The notes under the pieces are model-generated. The model ran no database searches and was not told where the DNA came from. It saw only the letters and a program-made list of their open reading frames with translations. From JBFYTX01 sp963739515 (lineage in GTDB: Bacteria; Chloroflexota; Dehalococcoidia; Dehalococcoidales; RBG-16-60-22): 64,000 nt of DNA. The position numbers and the translations under genes were made by a program. This document shows positions 31,285-39,515 of this stretch, in pieces; the first letter of the stretch is position 1, and each line of letters opens with the position of its first letter. Location: NCBI GenBank assembly GCA_963739515.1, contig CAVUAO010000002.1, forward strand, positions 186,001 through 250,000, written 5' to 3'.

Positions 31285-32253
31285 TTAACGCTGTCCCCAT
31301 TTCGGCGTATTGCCGATGGTGAAACAGAGCACCGGTTCCTTGATGCCCTTGAATTCAATCGGGCAGTGGCTCAAGCCCTTCGGTACGAAGATAAGCGAGC
31401 TTTGTTTTATGGCATGTTTTTCGTCGGCGAGCATGATAGACACGTCGCCTCCCACGTCGCGGGCATGTTCGCGGTTTCCCGGGTAGCCGACGATGCCCAC
31501 CATCTCGTCGAAATCATGCGCGTGGGCCTGGGGCGCCATAGTCATGTCGCCGCTCCATATCCAGACGAAGTCGGCGTAAAACGCCTCTGGCGATACCTCG
31601 CTATCCAGCGAAACAATCTGGGTAGTTTTAGCCGTCCGTGGCGGCGGCGGAGGTCTGTTCGGGTCAGGTGTAGTCGGCCAGTGCGGCTTGGGCTCGGTGA
31701 TAATATAGCGGGCATATCTCTTTCCCGAGGCGTCCGGCGAGGGAGGCGTAAAAGCGGGGGGCTTTACCGCCTGTGGGGATTTCATTCTCTCCGAGGTGCG
31801 TCCGTAGCGGGAGATGGGGGCAAGCGTAAAGAAAAAGACGGGCCGGTTCACCTCGCGGAAGGTCAGGGGGCAGTGCTTCATGCCCGCCGGGACATGCACC
31901 AGGCAGCTCTTCGTTAGGAAATGCGTCTCGTCTCCAAGTATAATTTCCATCATGGCATCGAGGTCGTGGGGATGGACGGGGTCGCTGCTGATAAAGCCGA
32001 TGACCTCGTCGAAGGCGTGGACATGCGGCTCTTCCGTTGTCCCGGAGGTGGTCTTGCCTTCCCACAGCCAGATGCACTCCATGTAAAAAGAGGCGCCTTT
32101 GACCTTGGTATCGTCCATCCAAAGCAGCCGTAGTATCTTTACGGTGGACGTTATCGGGCTGCGCTTCATCATTTCCTGGATTTTGGCGGTTTCTTCCGGC
32201 GTATATTCCCGGGTATCGGTAACGATGTTTTTATCGTAGCGGAATCGGGGCAT
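31285..32253 (-). CDS. Tandem cupin-like protein (internal duplication)
   Basis: A 322-residue protein made of two related cupin-like halves. Half 1 has EEPHVHAFDEVIGFI and SCLVHVPAGMKHCPLTF (residues ~75-130). Half 2 has QAHAHDFDEMVGIVG and SSLIFVPKGLSHCPIEF (~235-300). A Pro-rich linker joins them. The repeated His and Glu/Asp residues could bind a metal in each half. I know of no firm function. It is the first gene of an operon with E1-alpha and E1-beta, so it may act on, or sense, a metabolite of that enzyme, which is inference only. Confidence 0.8.
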   Translation of the reverse strand: MPRFRYDKNIVTDTREYTPEETAKIQEMMKRSPITSTVKILRLLWMDDTKVKGASFYMECIWLWEGKTTSGTTEEPHVHAFDEVIGFISSDPVHPHDLDAMMEIILGDETHFLTKSCLVHVPAGMKHCPLTFREVNRPVFFFTLAPISRYGRTSERMKSPQAVKPPAFTPPSPDASGKRYARYIITEPKPHWPTTPDPNRPPPPPRTAKTTQIVSLDSEVSPEAFYADFVWIWSGDMTMAPQAHAHDFDEMVGIVGYPGNREHARDVGGDVSIMLADEKHAIKQSSLIFVPKGLSHCPIEFKGIKEPVLCFTIGNTPKWGQR

Positions 32254-32357
32254 AACTTTCTCCCTTCGTGGGTGAGACTAAATTTATGATACTACCTTAC
32301 ATTAATAAGTAGCAAATAACACGGTCATGAGATCTGGCGGGCATATTGTTCTGCGTC

Positions 32358-32391
32358 GGGGGCGTTTAAAAGGGGGTGAAACCCCTCTTTC
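32358..32391 (+). repeat. Two-hairpin intergenic repeat, copy 6 (degenerate, hairpin 1 only)
   Basis: GGGGCGTTTAAAAGGGGGT, loop, ACCCCTCTTTC. Only the first hairpin remains, with mismatches. It lies between the bicupin and ABC permease genes, both on the minus strand. Confidence 0.55.
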
Positions 32392-32404
32392 ATTTATGAA
32401 AGAG

Positions 32405-33196
32405 CTATTCCTGTCGCCCGAACGACCACACCGCCAGCATGACCATGGCGAACCCGAATACCGCCAGGATGGCGATATTTTCCCAGATGGTCATCGAGTG
32501 GCCGAAGAGGGTCATATCAAACGCCGAATTTGTCCCGGTGCCGAGTATTACCTGGCGGATACTGGCGACGCCATAAGACGCCGGATTGATTTTCACCAGG
32601 AAGCTCATCCAGCTGGGCAGGTTCTGCATGGGGAAAAAGACGCCCGAGAGAAACATCATGGGGAACATCAGCATTTGCATGATGGCCTGGAAAGCCTCGG
32701 TGGACTTGATTCGGGAGGCCAGCAGGATGCCCAGCGAGCCCATCGAAGCCGCCAGCAGGAAAGAGAGCGGTATCAAAGCCAGCACGTTCCAGGCTGTCAG
32801 CGAGACGCCGATAATGGGAGCGAGCACCAGTATCATGATTCCCTGGATGGTGGCGACGGTGGCGGAACCGAGCGTCCTCCCCAGAGCCACGGACATGCGC
32901 GATATTGGGGCGACCAGCACCTCTTTCAAGAAACCGAACTCGCGGTCCCATACAATGGACACGCCGGACATGAAAGAGCCCATCAGCACTGACATGGCGA
33001 TGATGCCGGGGTACATGAACTGCGTAAAACTGATGCCGCCGGACATGATGCCGATACTGCCCTGGAGACCGCTGCCGAACATGAAAAGGAAAAACACGGG
33101 GAAGAGCAGGGCGCTCAGCATGCGCGCTTTATCGTACCAGAAGCGCAGCACATCGCGGTACCACATGGTGTAAACGCCAAGCAAGCTGTTCATCAT
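32405..33196 (-). CDS. ABC-2 type transporter permease
   Basis: A 263-residue membrane protein with six predicted helices, of the DrrB/ABC-2 exporter class. Recognisable parts are LLFPVFFLFMFGSGL, SVLMGSFMSGVSIVWDREFGFLKEVLVAPISR (the coupling region, in pieces) and PMMFLSGVFFPMQNLPSWM. It pairs with the ATPase gene seven bases upstream, forming an exporter for drugs, lipids or natural products. The PadR regulator at the head of the cluster points to induction by a toxic or phenolic compound. Confidence 0.9.
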   Translation of the reverse strand: MMNSLLGVYTMWYRDVLRFWYDKARMLSALLFPVFFLFMFGSGLQGSIGIMSGGISFTQFMYPGIIAMSVLMGSFMSGVSIVWDREFGFLKEVLVAPISRMSVALGRTLGSATVATIQGIMILVLAPIIGVSLTAWNVLALIPLSFLLAASMGSLGILLASRIKSTEAFQAIMQMLMFPMMFLSGVFFPMQNLPSWMSFLVKINPASYGVASIRQVILGTGTNSAFDMTLFGHSMTIWENIAILAVFGFAMVMLAVWSFGRQE

Positions 33197-33202
33197 TCTA
33201 TC

Positions 33203-34189
33203 CTAATGCATGCGCATGCGGCTGCCCCGCTGCCTCATTTGCGCTGCTAGAGAATCACCGACGTCCTGCTCGCGGATTTCCCGTCCGGTCAGCTTAAGGA
33301 AGACGTCCTCGAGGGTGGGGTGGCGCAGACTGATGCTCGATATATTGACGCCGAACCCCCTGATAAACGCCGGCAGGAACTCCTCGCCGTTTTCCACGCT
33401 GAAGTTAAGCTGGTCGCCGACCGCTATGGCTTCGGCGCCATAGCGCGACTTTATTTCCTCAGCAGCTTTCTTGTTATCGATCGTCCGCAGGGTGACGATG
33501 TCTTTACCGACCATGTGCTTAAGCTGCCCCGGGGTATCCATGGCGACCAGTTTGCCGTGGTCGACGATAGCGATGCGGTTGGCTTTTTCTGCCTCGTCCA
33601 TGTAATGGGTGGTCAGGAAAACGGTGGTGCCTTCCTGTTTCTGGAGCTGGAGGACGTATTCCCAGATATGGTTGCGTGTCTGCGGGTCGAGTCCCAGAGT
33701 CGGCTCGTCGAGGAAGAGCACCTTCGGATAATGCAGCAGGCCCCTGGCCAGCTCGAGGCGGCGTTTCATGCCGCCGGAATAGGTGCGCACGAAGTTATTG
33801 CGCTTGTCCCAGAGGTCCACCATTTCCAGGACCTGCCGGATGCGCTTCTCGCGGAGGGCGGCGGGCATGTTATAGACCATCGCGTGAAAGCGTAAATTAT
33901 GCATCCCGGTAAGCCGGTCATCCAGACTGGAGTCCTGAAAAACCAGCCCGATGGAATGACGCACCTGGTTCTGCTGATGGACGACGTCGAAACCGTTAAG
34001 GGTGGCTTTGCCGGATGTGGGGCGGGCGAGGGTACAGAGGATATTGATGGTGGTGGTCTTGCCGGCGCCGTTAGGTCCCAGGAAACCGAAGATTTCGCCC
34101 GGTGCAACCGTAAAGCTGATGTGGTCGACGGCGACAAGCTGGCCGTACTTTTTTACGAGGTTATCTACCTGGATAATCGAATCAGTCAC
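33203..34189 (-). CDS. ABC transporter ATP-binding protein (DrrA type)
   Basis: A 328-residue nucleotide-binding subunit with Walker A GPNGAGKTTT (near residue 42), signature YSGGMKRRLELARGL, Walker B VLFLDEPTLGLD and the switch His in FLTTHYMDEAE. The C-terminal extension (about 100 residues, GKDIVTLRTIDNKK onward) matches DrrA-type daunorubicin-resistance ATPases. The permease follows at once. PadR lies 68 bases upstream in the same direction, probably in one transcript. Confidence 0.94.
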   Translation of the reverse strand: MTDSIIQVDNLVKKYGQLVAVDHISFTVAPGEIFGFLGPNGAGKTTTINILCTLARPTSGKATLNGFDVVHQQNQVRHSIGLVFQDSSLDDRLTGMHNLRFHAMVYNMPAALREKRIRQVLEMVDLWDKRNNFVRTYSGGMKRRLELARGLLHYPKVLFLDEPTLGLDPQTRNHIWEYVLQLQKQEGTTVFLTTHYMDEAEKANRIAIVDHGKLVAMDTPGQLKHMVGKDIVTLRTIDNKKAAEEIKSRYGAEAIAVGDQLNFSVENGEEFLPAFIRGFGVNISSISLRHPTLEDVFLKLTGREIREQDVGDSLAAQMRQRGSRMRMH

Positions 34190-34257
34190 TCTATTATTAT
34201 ATCACCAGGCCGCTTCTAGGAGAGAAACGAGGCGGCTCGCGTCGTTATCCTGAATTT

Positions 34258-34758
34258 TTATTCTTTCCCTAGGATTTCTTCGATATCGTGGCGGGCACGG
34301 GAGACTATTTCCTTGATGCGTGTCCAGTTTTCCGGTTCAAGGTGATGGGCTTTTTGTCCCACCAGGCGGCCGAGACCCCTCAACTCATCGATGGTATCGT
34401 GGAACTCTTCAATGTTGCGGGGGTGCCACCATTCGTTCATGTTACACTTAATCTTATCGATGACAACATGCTGCTCTTTCAGAAATTTTTGTCCCTCATC
34501 GGTAATGGTATAGACCTTCTTGCCATCGCGTTCTGAAGAGCTGACGTAGCCCATGTCCTCGAGCATCTGGAGGGTGGGGTAAACGCTGCCGGCGCTCGGG
34601 GTGTAAAAACCGTGGAAATAGTCCTCCAGGGCGCGGATAATCTCGTAGCCGTGGCTCGGTTTGTCTTTTAACAGACTCAGGATGACGTATTTGAGGTCGC
34701 CTTTTTCAAAGATACGCGAGGAGTGTCTTTCAAATGGAAAAAACGGTCGGTGAAACAT
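34258..34758 (-). CDS. PadR-family transcriptional regulator
   Basis: A 166-residue winged-helix repressor: GDLKYVILSLLKDKPSHGYEIIRAL forms the first helices and TPSAGSVYPTLQMLEDMGYVSS the recognition region, followed by the wing KVYTITDEGQKFL. The C-terminal half is helical, as expected for a PadR dimerisation domain. AAGGAGGG precedes the ATG. Its promoter -10 box lies inside a perfect 16-bp palindrome, so it should repress itself and the ABC exporter genes downstream. The inducer is unknown. Confidence 0.93.
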   Translation of the reverse strand: MFHRPFFPFERHSSRIFEKGDLKYVILSLLKDKPSHGYEIIRALEDYFHGFYTPSAGSVYPTLQMLEDMGYVSSSERDGKKVYTITDEGQKFLKEQHVVIDKIKCNMNEWWHPRNIEEFHDTIDELRGLGRLVGQKAHHLEPENWTRIKEIVSRARHDIEEILGKE

Positions 34759-34782
34759 AGCACTTACCCTCCTTCCACGTCA

Positions 34783-34820
34783 TTACGATATATCGTAACA
34801 TATCTAAATAAATTTGTCAA
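34783..34820 (-). promoter_or_regulatory. PadR promoter with overlapping 16-bp palindromic operator
   Basis: On the minus strand TTGACA (34815-34820) and TACGAT (34792-34797) are 17 bases apart. The -10 box lies within TTACGATATATCGTAA (34783-34798), a perfect palindrome. Its position would block RNA polymerase when bound. Confidence 0.75.
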
Positions 34821-34883
34821 GAGCCAAACAAAATCCGCCCTCCCTATCTCTTACTTTATCATGGGGAGATGGCAAATTATCGC

Positions 34884-34928
34884 ACAAATCCATGAGATTT
34901 GTCATCTAATTCATAAAGGTAGTATAAT
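34884..34928 (+). promoter_or_regulatory. Promoter and inverted repeat before the MFS gene
   Basis: TTGTCA (34899-34904) and TATAAT (34923-34928) are 18 bases apart. ACAAATC (34884-34890) pairs with GATTTGT (34896-34902) across five bases and overlaps the -35 box, so it is an operator candidate. The leader to the MFS ATG is about 100 bases, with nothing recognised in it. Confidence 0.5.
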
Positions 34929-35038
34929 AATTTAAGTTTCGTTTTTATTGATTTTTATTCGCTGAGCCGCCAACCCACGATTTTTTAAAGCATCATATCA
35001 TGGTGCCTGTGAAGAGCGGCGGGCGAACTTGAAAGGGA

Positions 35039-36277
35039 ATGACGAACACCCAACCGGACGCACAACCGGAACGTAAACCGCGCTCTTTCATGCGGGCTTC
35101 TCTGCCATGGTTCATCATGGCGCACTTCGGGCACCACCTGCTCACGGCTTTGCCGGGCCCGCTATTGCCCGCCATACGTACCGCATTTAACCTGACCATC
35201 CCACAATCTGCCTGGGTAACGACCTCTTTTGCCCTGGCGGGCGGGGCGGGGCAGATTCCTTCCGGCTGGATAGCCGACCGTATTTCGCCGGCAATTATGA
35301 TTGCCATCGGCACGGTGGGGGTGGCGGCGGGGGGAATAGTCGTCGGCTTATCCCAGACCTACATGATGCTGCTGATTTTCCTGGTAATCATGGGTCTGAT
35401 GACGGGCGGGTACCATCCGTCATCGACGCCGCTGATTCTCTCTTCCGTCCAGCCGGAAAAGCGCGGCCGGGCGCTCGGACTCCATTTGCTGGGAGGCAAC
35501 TCCAGTTTCTTCATCGCGCCGCTTATCGCAGGGGCAATCATGCAATTCGTCAAAGTACGCTGGCCCGCCTGGGAATGGAAGTCGCCTTTCTTTGTCCTGG
35601 CCGTGCCTACCGCCATTTTCGGCGTTATATTCTATATTTATCTGACTAGGCATGGAGGCATGGCTCATGTTACAAGGGCGCGACAGAGGGCTACCGAGGA
35701 AAAACCGCCGCAGCCCGGCTACAAGCGGAGGCTGATAGCTTACCTTGTGATGATGGTCCTGGCTGGAGGGGCGGGGATGTCCGTCAACGCCTTCCTGTCC
35801 CTGTATATGACCGATGTGTTGAAAGTAACCAATGATAGAGCGGCCATGCTCATGTCCATTTTATACCTGCCGGGAGTCTTTGGGGGGACCATACTCGGGG
35901 GATGGATTTCCGACCGTATCGGGACGGTGAGGGTCATCATCGTCACCAGCATTATCAGCGGACTGATTATCTTCGGGGTAAGGGCGGCCCCCCTGGGGTT
36001 CGGTTTTTACGCGGTACTTTTTATCATGGGCTTGAACATGGCAATTAGGATGCCGGTGACCGAGGTCTTTATCATGGGGCAAACGCCGGCCAAATATCGT
36101 GCCACGATTTACGGCATTTACTATTTCACGATGCAGTACACGGGCGCCATCTTTGCGCCCATCATGGGAGGGTTTATCGTGAAATATACTTACAGTACAA
36201 TGTTCCTCTTCTCGGCCATCGCGGTCACGGCAATTTCGGTGGTGACCTCGTTCTTTATCATGGACGCCAAAGACTAG
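35039..36277 (+). CDS. Major facilitator superfamily transporter
   Basis: A 412-residue carrier with 12 predicted helices. Motif A reads GWIADRISPAIMIAI in the first half and GWISDRIGTVRVII in the second. The N-terminal GHHLLTALPGPLLPAIRTAFNLT and the segment GGYHPSSTPLILSSVQPEKRGRALGLHLLG resemble the fosmidomycin-resistance (Fsr)-like and nitrate/cyanate-type exporters. The substrate is unknown. It is divergent from the PadR cluster, and its own promoter carries an inverted repeat. The ATG sits immediately after AAAGGGA, which is too close to act as its ribosome site, so the first in-frame Met after it (near 35090) is an alternative. Confidence 0.85.
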   Translation: MTNTQPDAQPERKPRSFMRASLPWFIMAHFGHHLLTALPGPLLPAIRTAFNLTIPQSAWVTTSFALAGGAGQIPSGWIADRISPAIMIAIGTVGVAAGGIVVGLSQTYMMLLIFLVIMGLMTGGYHPSSTPLILSSVQPEKRGRALGLHLLGGNSSFFIAPLIAGAIMQFVKVRWPAWEWKSPFFVLAVPTAIFGVIFYIYLTRHGGMAHVTRARQRATEEKPPQPGYKRRLIAYLVMMVLAGGAGMSVNAFLSLYMTDVLKVTNDRAAMLMSILYLPGVFGGTILGGWISDRIGTVRVIIVTSIISGLIIFGVRAAPLGFGFYAVLFIMGLNMAIRMPVTEVFIMGQTPAKYRATIYGIYYFTMQYTGAIFAPIMGGFIVKYTYSTMFLFSAIAVTAISVVTSFFIMDAKD

Positions 36278-36289
36278 ATTTGGCGCCAT

Positions 36290-37532
36290 CTAATCCGTTT
36301 GTTTGCCTTCGATGAGCTTCCGGCCATATTCCAGCAGCACTTTCTGACGTTCCGCGGAAATTTGTTGCGTTTCCAGCCAGGCTTTGAGGGCATCGAGGGG
36401 AGTTATCTCTTCAACGGTGCGGCTCCCCAGCCTGAGACGGGTCTCCCGGTGGACATCCTGGGAAACGGTAAATGAGTGCGCTTCTTTGAGGGCGTCGGTG
36501 ATTTCGTTATACCGGAGTTGCCCCTCCAGATTAGACGGCAGGCTGATGTTCAGGCGTACGACGGCTTCCTTAATTTCCTGCCTCTGCCCGGCGATCGCCG
36601 CCAGGACGGCGGCAGTGGGATTGGTTTCCTCCGGCTTTAGCTCCACGGCGATGGTGAGAAAGCGGCGGGCACTGACGGGGTGGAACTCAAAGGATACCCG
36701 GCTTTTGCCGGTCTTGCCGGGCGAGATATCGACGACGTAAAAACCTTTTTCATCGTGTTCTTCACCGAAGTCGATGCGCTCCAGGCTGCCGGGATAGACT
36801 ACGGGTGGATTTTCCGCCAGCACCTGGTGCTCGTGGATATGCCCCAGCGCAACATAGTCGTAAGCGGGGTCGGCGATATTGCTCAGCAGGACAGCGGGCT
36901 CGTGGCCGATGGCCATCAGGCTCTCCGAACTTCTGCCCACCTGCGCGCCGCCGACCAGCACATGGGCCGCCAGGATGGCGGGCAGGGAGGGATCGAGTCC
37001 CGCCGCTTTGCTGGTAATGACCTGCGTCAGGGCTTCCTGCATCTTTTGGTTGACCTGTTCGATGTTAAGGTTCCTGGTATCTTCGCGGGCGAGGAGCGCG
37101 CTGCGTCGCAGCCACGGAATAGCGACAATCTGAATAACGCCGCCGGCGGTGGGGGTTTTGAAGATATCGGGTCGGGACGCGACGTAGACATTTTTCACCG
37201 CCAGGGTATCGAAAATTTCAGTAGCGGTGGCGCGGCCGATAGCGTTGGGCAGGTCGTGGTTGCCGGTGAGTAGAAACACCGGGACGTTGCCGCTTGCCAG
37301 GCGGCCGATGCGCCGGGCGAACTCGCGCTGCTGGGTCTGGCTGGGGTCGCGTGTCTTATAGGCGTCCCCGCAGAAAGAGAACAAGGTCAACGCGATTTTC
37401 CAGCGAATAGTCAACCAGTTCGTCGAGGACGTGAAGAAAGTCGGCCAGGCGTGAAGACAGCCCGGTCGCGGGGTCGAGCTTGCCGTATTTCTCCACGCCG
37501 AGGTGCAGGTCGGCAAAATGGACGATTTTCAT
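36290..37532 (-). CDS. sbcD: DNA repair exonuclease SbcD/Mre11-like (frameshifted near residue 54)
   Basis: A metallophosphatase-fold nuclease acting with SbcC on hairpins and blocked ends. From ATG 37532 the frame reads MKIVHFADLHLGVEKYGKL to RVDLVLF, then stops at 37356-37358. From about 37372 the next frame continues CGDAYKTRDPSQTQQREF to the end. One extra base in the CTCTTTCTG stretch explains it; 1243 bases is 414 codons plus one. Phosphoesterase motifs DLHLG, GDAYKT, LTGNHD and GHIHEHQ are all present. The repaired length is 413 residues. The gene converges on the MFS gene 12 bases away. No sbcC is in the window. Confidence 0.85.
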
Positions 37533-37582
37533 GTTATGAATATTTTACCTTATTTCTTATTCGCTTAGCTAGGCGAAAAAAA

Positions 37583-37669
37583 TAGGGTGTCTAAGAGGGG
37601 CGTCCTCTTTCTTTTCTTCCCCCTCTCCTTCACCCTGCCTCCTAAGGAGAGGGGGATTCGGGGTGAGGT
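37583..37669 (+). repeat. Two-hairpin intergenic repeat, copy 7
   Basis: AGGGTGTCTAAGAGGGGCG opens it; hairpin 1 is shortened (AAGAGG/CCTCTT). Hairpin 2 pairs CCCCCTCTCCTT with AAGGAGAGGGGG around an enlarged loop. The tail is CGGGGTGAGGT. It lies between divergent sbcD and the SnoaL-like gene. Confidence 0.75.
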
Positions 37670-37691
37670 TGCCGGTTAGCCCGTGAAAAAT

Positions 37692-37719
37692 TTGACATTA
37701 ATAGAATCTCGCCTATATT
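37692..37719 (+). promoter_or_regulatory. Sigma-70-like promoter of the SnoaL-like gene
   Basis: TTGACA (37692-37697) and TATATT (37714-37719) are 16 bases apart, about 30 bases before the ATG. Confidence 0.65.
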
Positions 37720-37749
37720 ATTTTACGAATAACTTGAGGAGGAATTATT

Positions 37750-38415
37750 ATGACCGTTAAAGAACTGGAAGCCAAGGTCAAAACCCTCGAAGATAAAGTA
37801 AGGACGCTGGAAGATATCGAGTCGATAAAAAAACTGCAGCGGGCTTACGGCTATTACCTGGAGCACTGGATGGCGGAAGACCTTATCGACCTTTTTGCCG
37901 AAGGGCCCGATACCGAGCTCCTGGTGGCCGCCGGGCATTACCGGGGCAAGGAGAGCATCCGGGACTTCTTCCACCATGGCCGGAAAGACATTGAGATGAA
38001 GCACTCGGAAAACCCGGAGTTCCTCCATCAGGTCATGCAGCTTTCCGGGGTGGTCGATGTCGACCCCGGCGGCCGTACCGCCAGAGGGAGATGGTACGGT
38101 TTCGGGGCTAACGCCTTTCCTCAGGCGGGCGGCGGCGTTAACCCGGGGTGGATGAACGGGGTCTACGAAAACGAATACGTGAAACAGGACGGCAAGTGGA
38201 AAATAAAGCAAATCCACTGGTGCATGACTTTCCACTGCCCTTATACGGTAGGGTGGGTGGAACCGTCCCGAAGAGTTGACATAAAGATGGACCGACCGTA
38301 TCAGCGGAACCCGCAGCTCAAACCCGAGGGCGCCCCCGAGGAAACACTGTATCCCTCCGGGTTTATCTGCCCCTTCCACTTTAAAAACCCGGTGTCAGGC
38401 CGGAAGACCGTATGA
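37750..38415 (+). CDS. SnoaL-like (NTF2-fold) protein
   Basis: A 221-residue protein. An N-terminal coiled-coil-like stretch (VKELEAKVKTLEDKVRTLED) precedes an NTF2/SnoaL_4-type domain: IKKLQRAYGYYLEHWMAEDLIDLFAE, GHYRGKESIRDFF, GRWYGFGANA and DGKWKIKQIHW. The fold hosts polyketide cyclases, dehydratases and many binding proteins; the substrate cannot be told here. A strong GAGGAGGAATT precedes the ATG and a good promoter lies upstream. It stands alone between two repeat copies. Confidence 0.82.
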   Translation: MTVKELEAKVKTLEDKVRTLEDIESIKKLQRAYGYYLEHWMAEDLIDLFAEGPDTELLVAAGHYRGKESIRDFFHHGRKDIEMKHSENPEFLHQVMQLSGVVDVDPGGRTARGRWYGFGANAFPQAGGGVNPGWMNGVYENEYVKQDGKWKIKQIHWCMTFHCPYTVGWVEPSRRVDIKMDRPYQRNPQLKPEGAPEETLYPSGFICPFHFKNPVSGRKTV

Positions 38416-38466
38416 TAGTTTCTACTAAAGGAGCCAATAGCCTCTTTCAAATTTTTACCCTAAAAA

Positions 38467-38602
38467 TAGGGCGTCTAAGAGGGGTTCATCCTGAGGGCTC
38501 ACCCTGGTTCCACTGAGGTCACCACGAAGTGAAGGGCGTCAGCCCCTCTTTTTTACTTCCCCCTCTCCTTTAAAGGAGGAAGGGGATAAAGGGGGTGAGG
38601 TA
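38467..38602 (+). repeat. Two-hairpin intergenic repeat, copy 8, with an insertion in hairpin 1
   Basis: The left arm GGGCGTCTAAGAGGGG and right arm GCCCCTCTTTT are separated by about 55 bases (TTCATCCTGAGGG...CACGAAGTGAAG) instead of a few. Hairpin 2 (CCCCCTCTCCTTT with AAAGGAGGAAGGGG) is imperfect, and the tail is AAAGGGGGTGAGGT. The insert resembles the GTCATTCTGAGG family, indicating one element landed in another. Confidence 0.7.
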
Positions 38603-38628
38603 GATAAAACCCCTCTTAACATAAGCTA

Positions 38629-38657
38629 TTGCCGTATCCCGGTCGGTATGCTATACT
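38629..38657 (+). promoter_or_regulatory. Sigma-70-like promoter of rpsB
   Basis: TTGCCG (38629-38634) and TATACT (38652-38657) are 17 bases apart. This probably drives the rpsB-tsf-pyrH-frr block. Confidence 0.65.
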
Positions 38658-38716
38658 AATAAACGGTTCGAATCTCCTGATACTTCTGATTAATATACTA
38701 TGGGAGGTCCAAGAAA

Positions 38717-39505
38717 TTGCCTGACACTGCAACCATCAAACAGCTCCTCGAAGCCGGAGCGCACTTCGGACATCAGACGGGTCGCTGGCACCCGCGGATG
38801 AAAAACTACATCTTTACCAAGCGCAACGGCATTCACATCATCGACCTGGAAAAGACCGCTGTCATGCTGGATAAAGCCTGCGTCTTTATCCGCGATACCG
38901 TCGCCAGCGGCGCCACCATCCTCTTCGTCGGCACCAAAAAGCAGGCCCAGGAATCGGTACAGGAAGAGGCGACGCGCTGCGGCATGTACTTCGTCAACCA
39001 GCGCTGGCTGGGGGGCATGCTCACCAACTTCGCCACGATTCAAGCGCGTATCGACCAGCTTGTGCGGCTGGAAGACCAGCTCGCAAGGGGGGAACTGGGG
39101 CGGCTCTCGAAAAAAGAAGTCCTCAAGCTTAACGAAAAAATCGCGCGTCTCAATGCCCAGATGGGCGGCTTTAAAGCCATGACCGCCCTGCCCGGCGCGC
39201 TTTTCATCATCGACCCCACCAAGGAAAGGATTGCCCTCGCCGAGGCCAAACGTATGGGCATACCGGTGGTCGCCATCGTGGATACCAACTGCAATCCGGA
39301 TGAAATCGACCACCCTATCCCCGCCAACGACGACGCCATCCGCGCCGTGAAGTTGGTATGCAGCAAGATAGCCGACGCCGTGCTCGAGGGCAAGGCCGGG
39401 CTGGCGGCAGCAGTACCGGTAGAGGTCGTCGCTGAAAAAGCGGCTGCCGAAGTCAAAGAAGCCCCGGCCGCCGCGCCGTTGGTTTTAACACGGGAAGAGG
39501 AATAA
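38717..39505 (+). CDS. rpsB: 30S ribosomal protein S2
   Basis: Binds 16S rRNA on the 30S subunit solvent face. The 262-residue protein begins at TTG 38717 (MPDTATIKQLLEAGAHFGHQ) with GGAGGT eight bases upstream. Family blocks include GRWHPRMKNYIFTKRNGIHIIDL, ILFVGTKKQAQ, NQRWLGGMLTNF, and ALFIIDPTKERIALAEAKRMGIPVVAIVDTNCNPDEIDHPIP, quoted in part. An Ala/Glu-rich C-terminal tail (KAAAEVKEAPAAAP) is lineage-specific. It heads the classic rpsB-tsf-pyrH-frr order. Confidence 0.98.
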   Translation: MPDTATIKQLLEAGAHFGHQTGRWHPRMKNYIFTKRNGIHIIDLEKTAVMLDKACVFIRDTVASGATILFVGTKKQAQESVQEEATRCGMYFVNQRWLGGMLTNFATIQARIDQLVRLEDQLARGELGRLSKKEVLKLNEKIARLNAQMGGFKAMTALPGALFIIDPTKERIALAEAKRMGIPVVAIVDTNCNPDEIDHPIPANDDAIRAVKLVCSKIADAVLEGKAGLAAAVPVEVVAEKAAAEVKEAPAAAPLVLTREEE

Positions 39506-39515
39506 GGAGGAGTAC

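Noticed and set aside
34861..35038. Small coding gene between PadR and the MFS gene
   Set aside because: The stretch is A+T-rich with a promoter and inverted repeat; no frame with a ribosome site was found.
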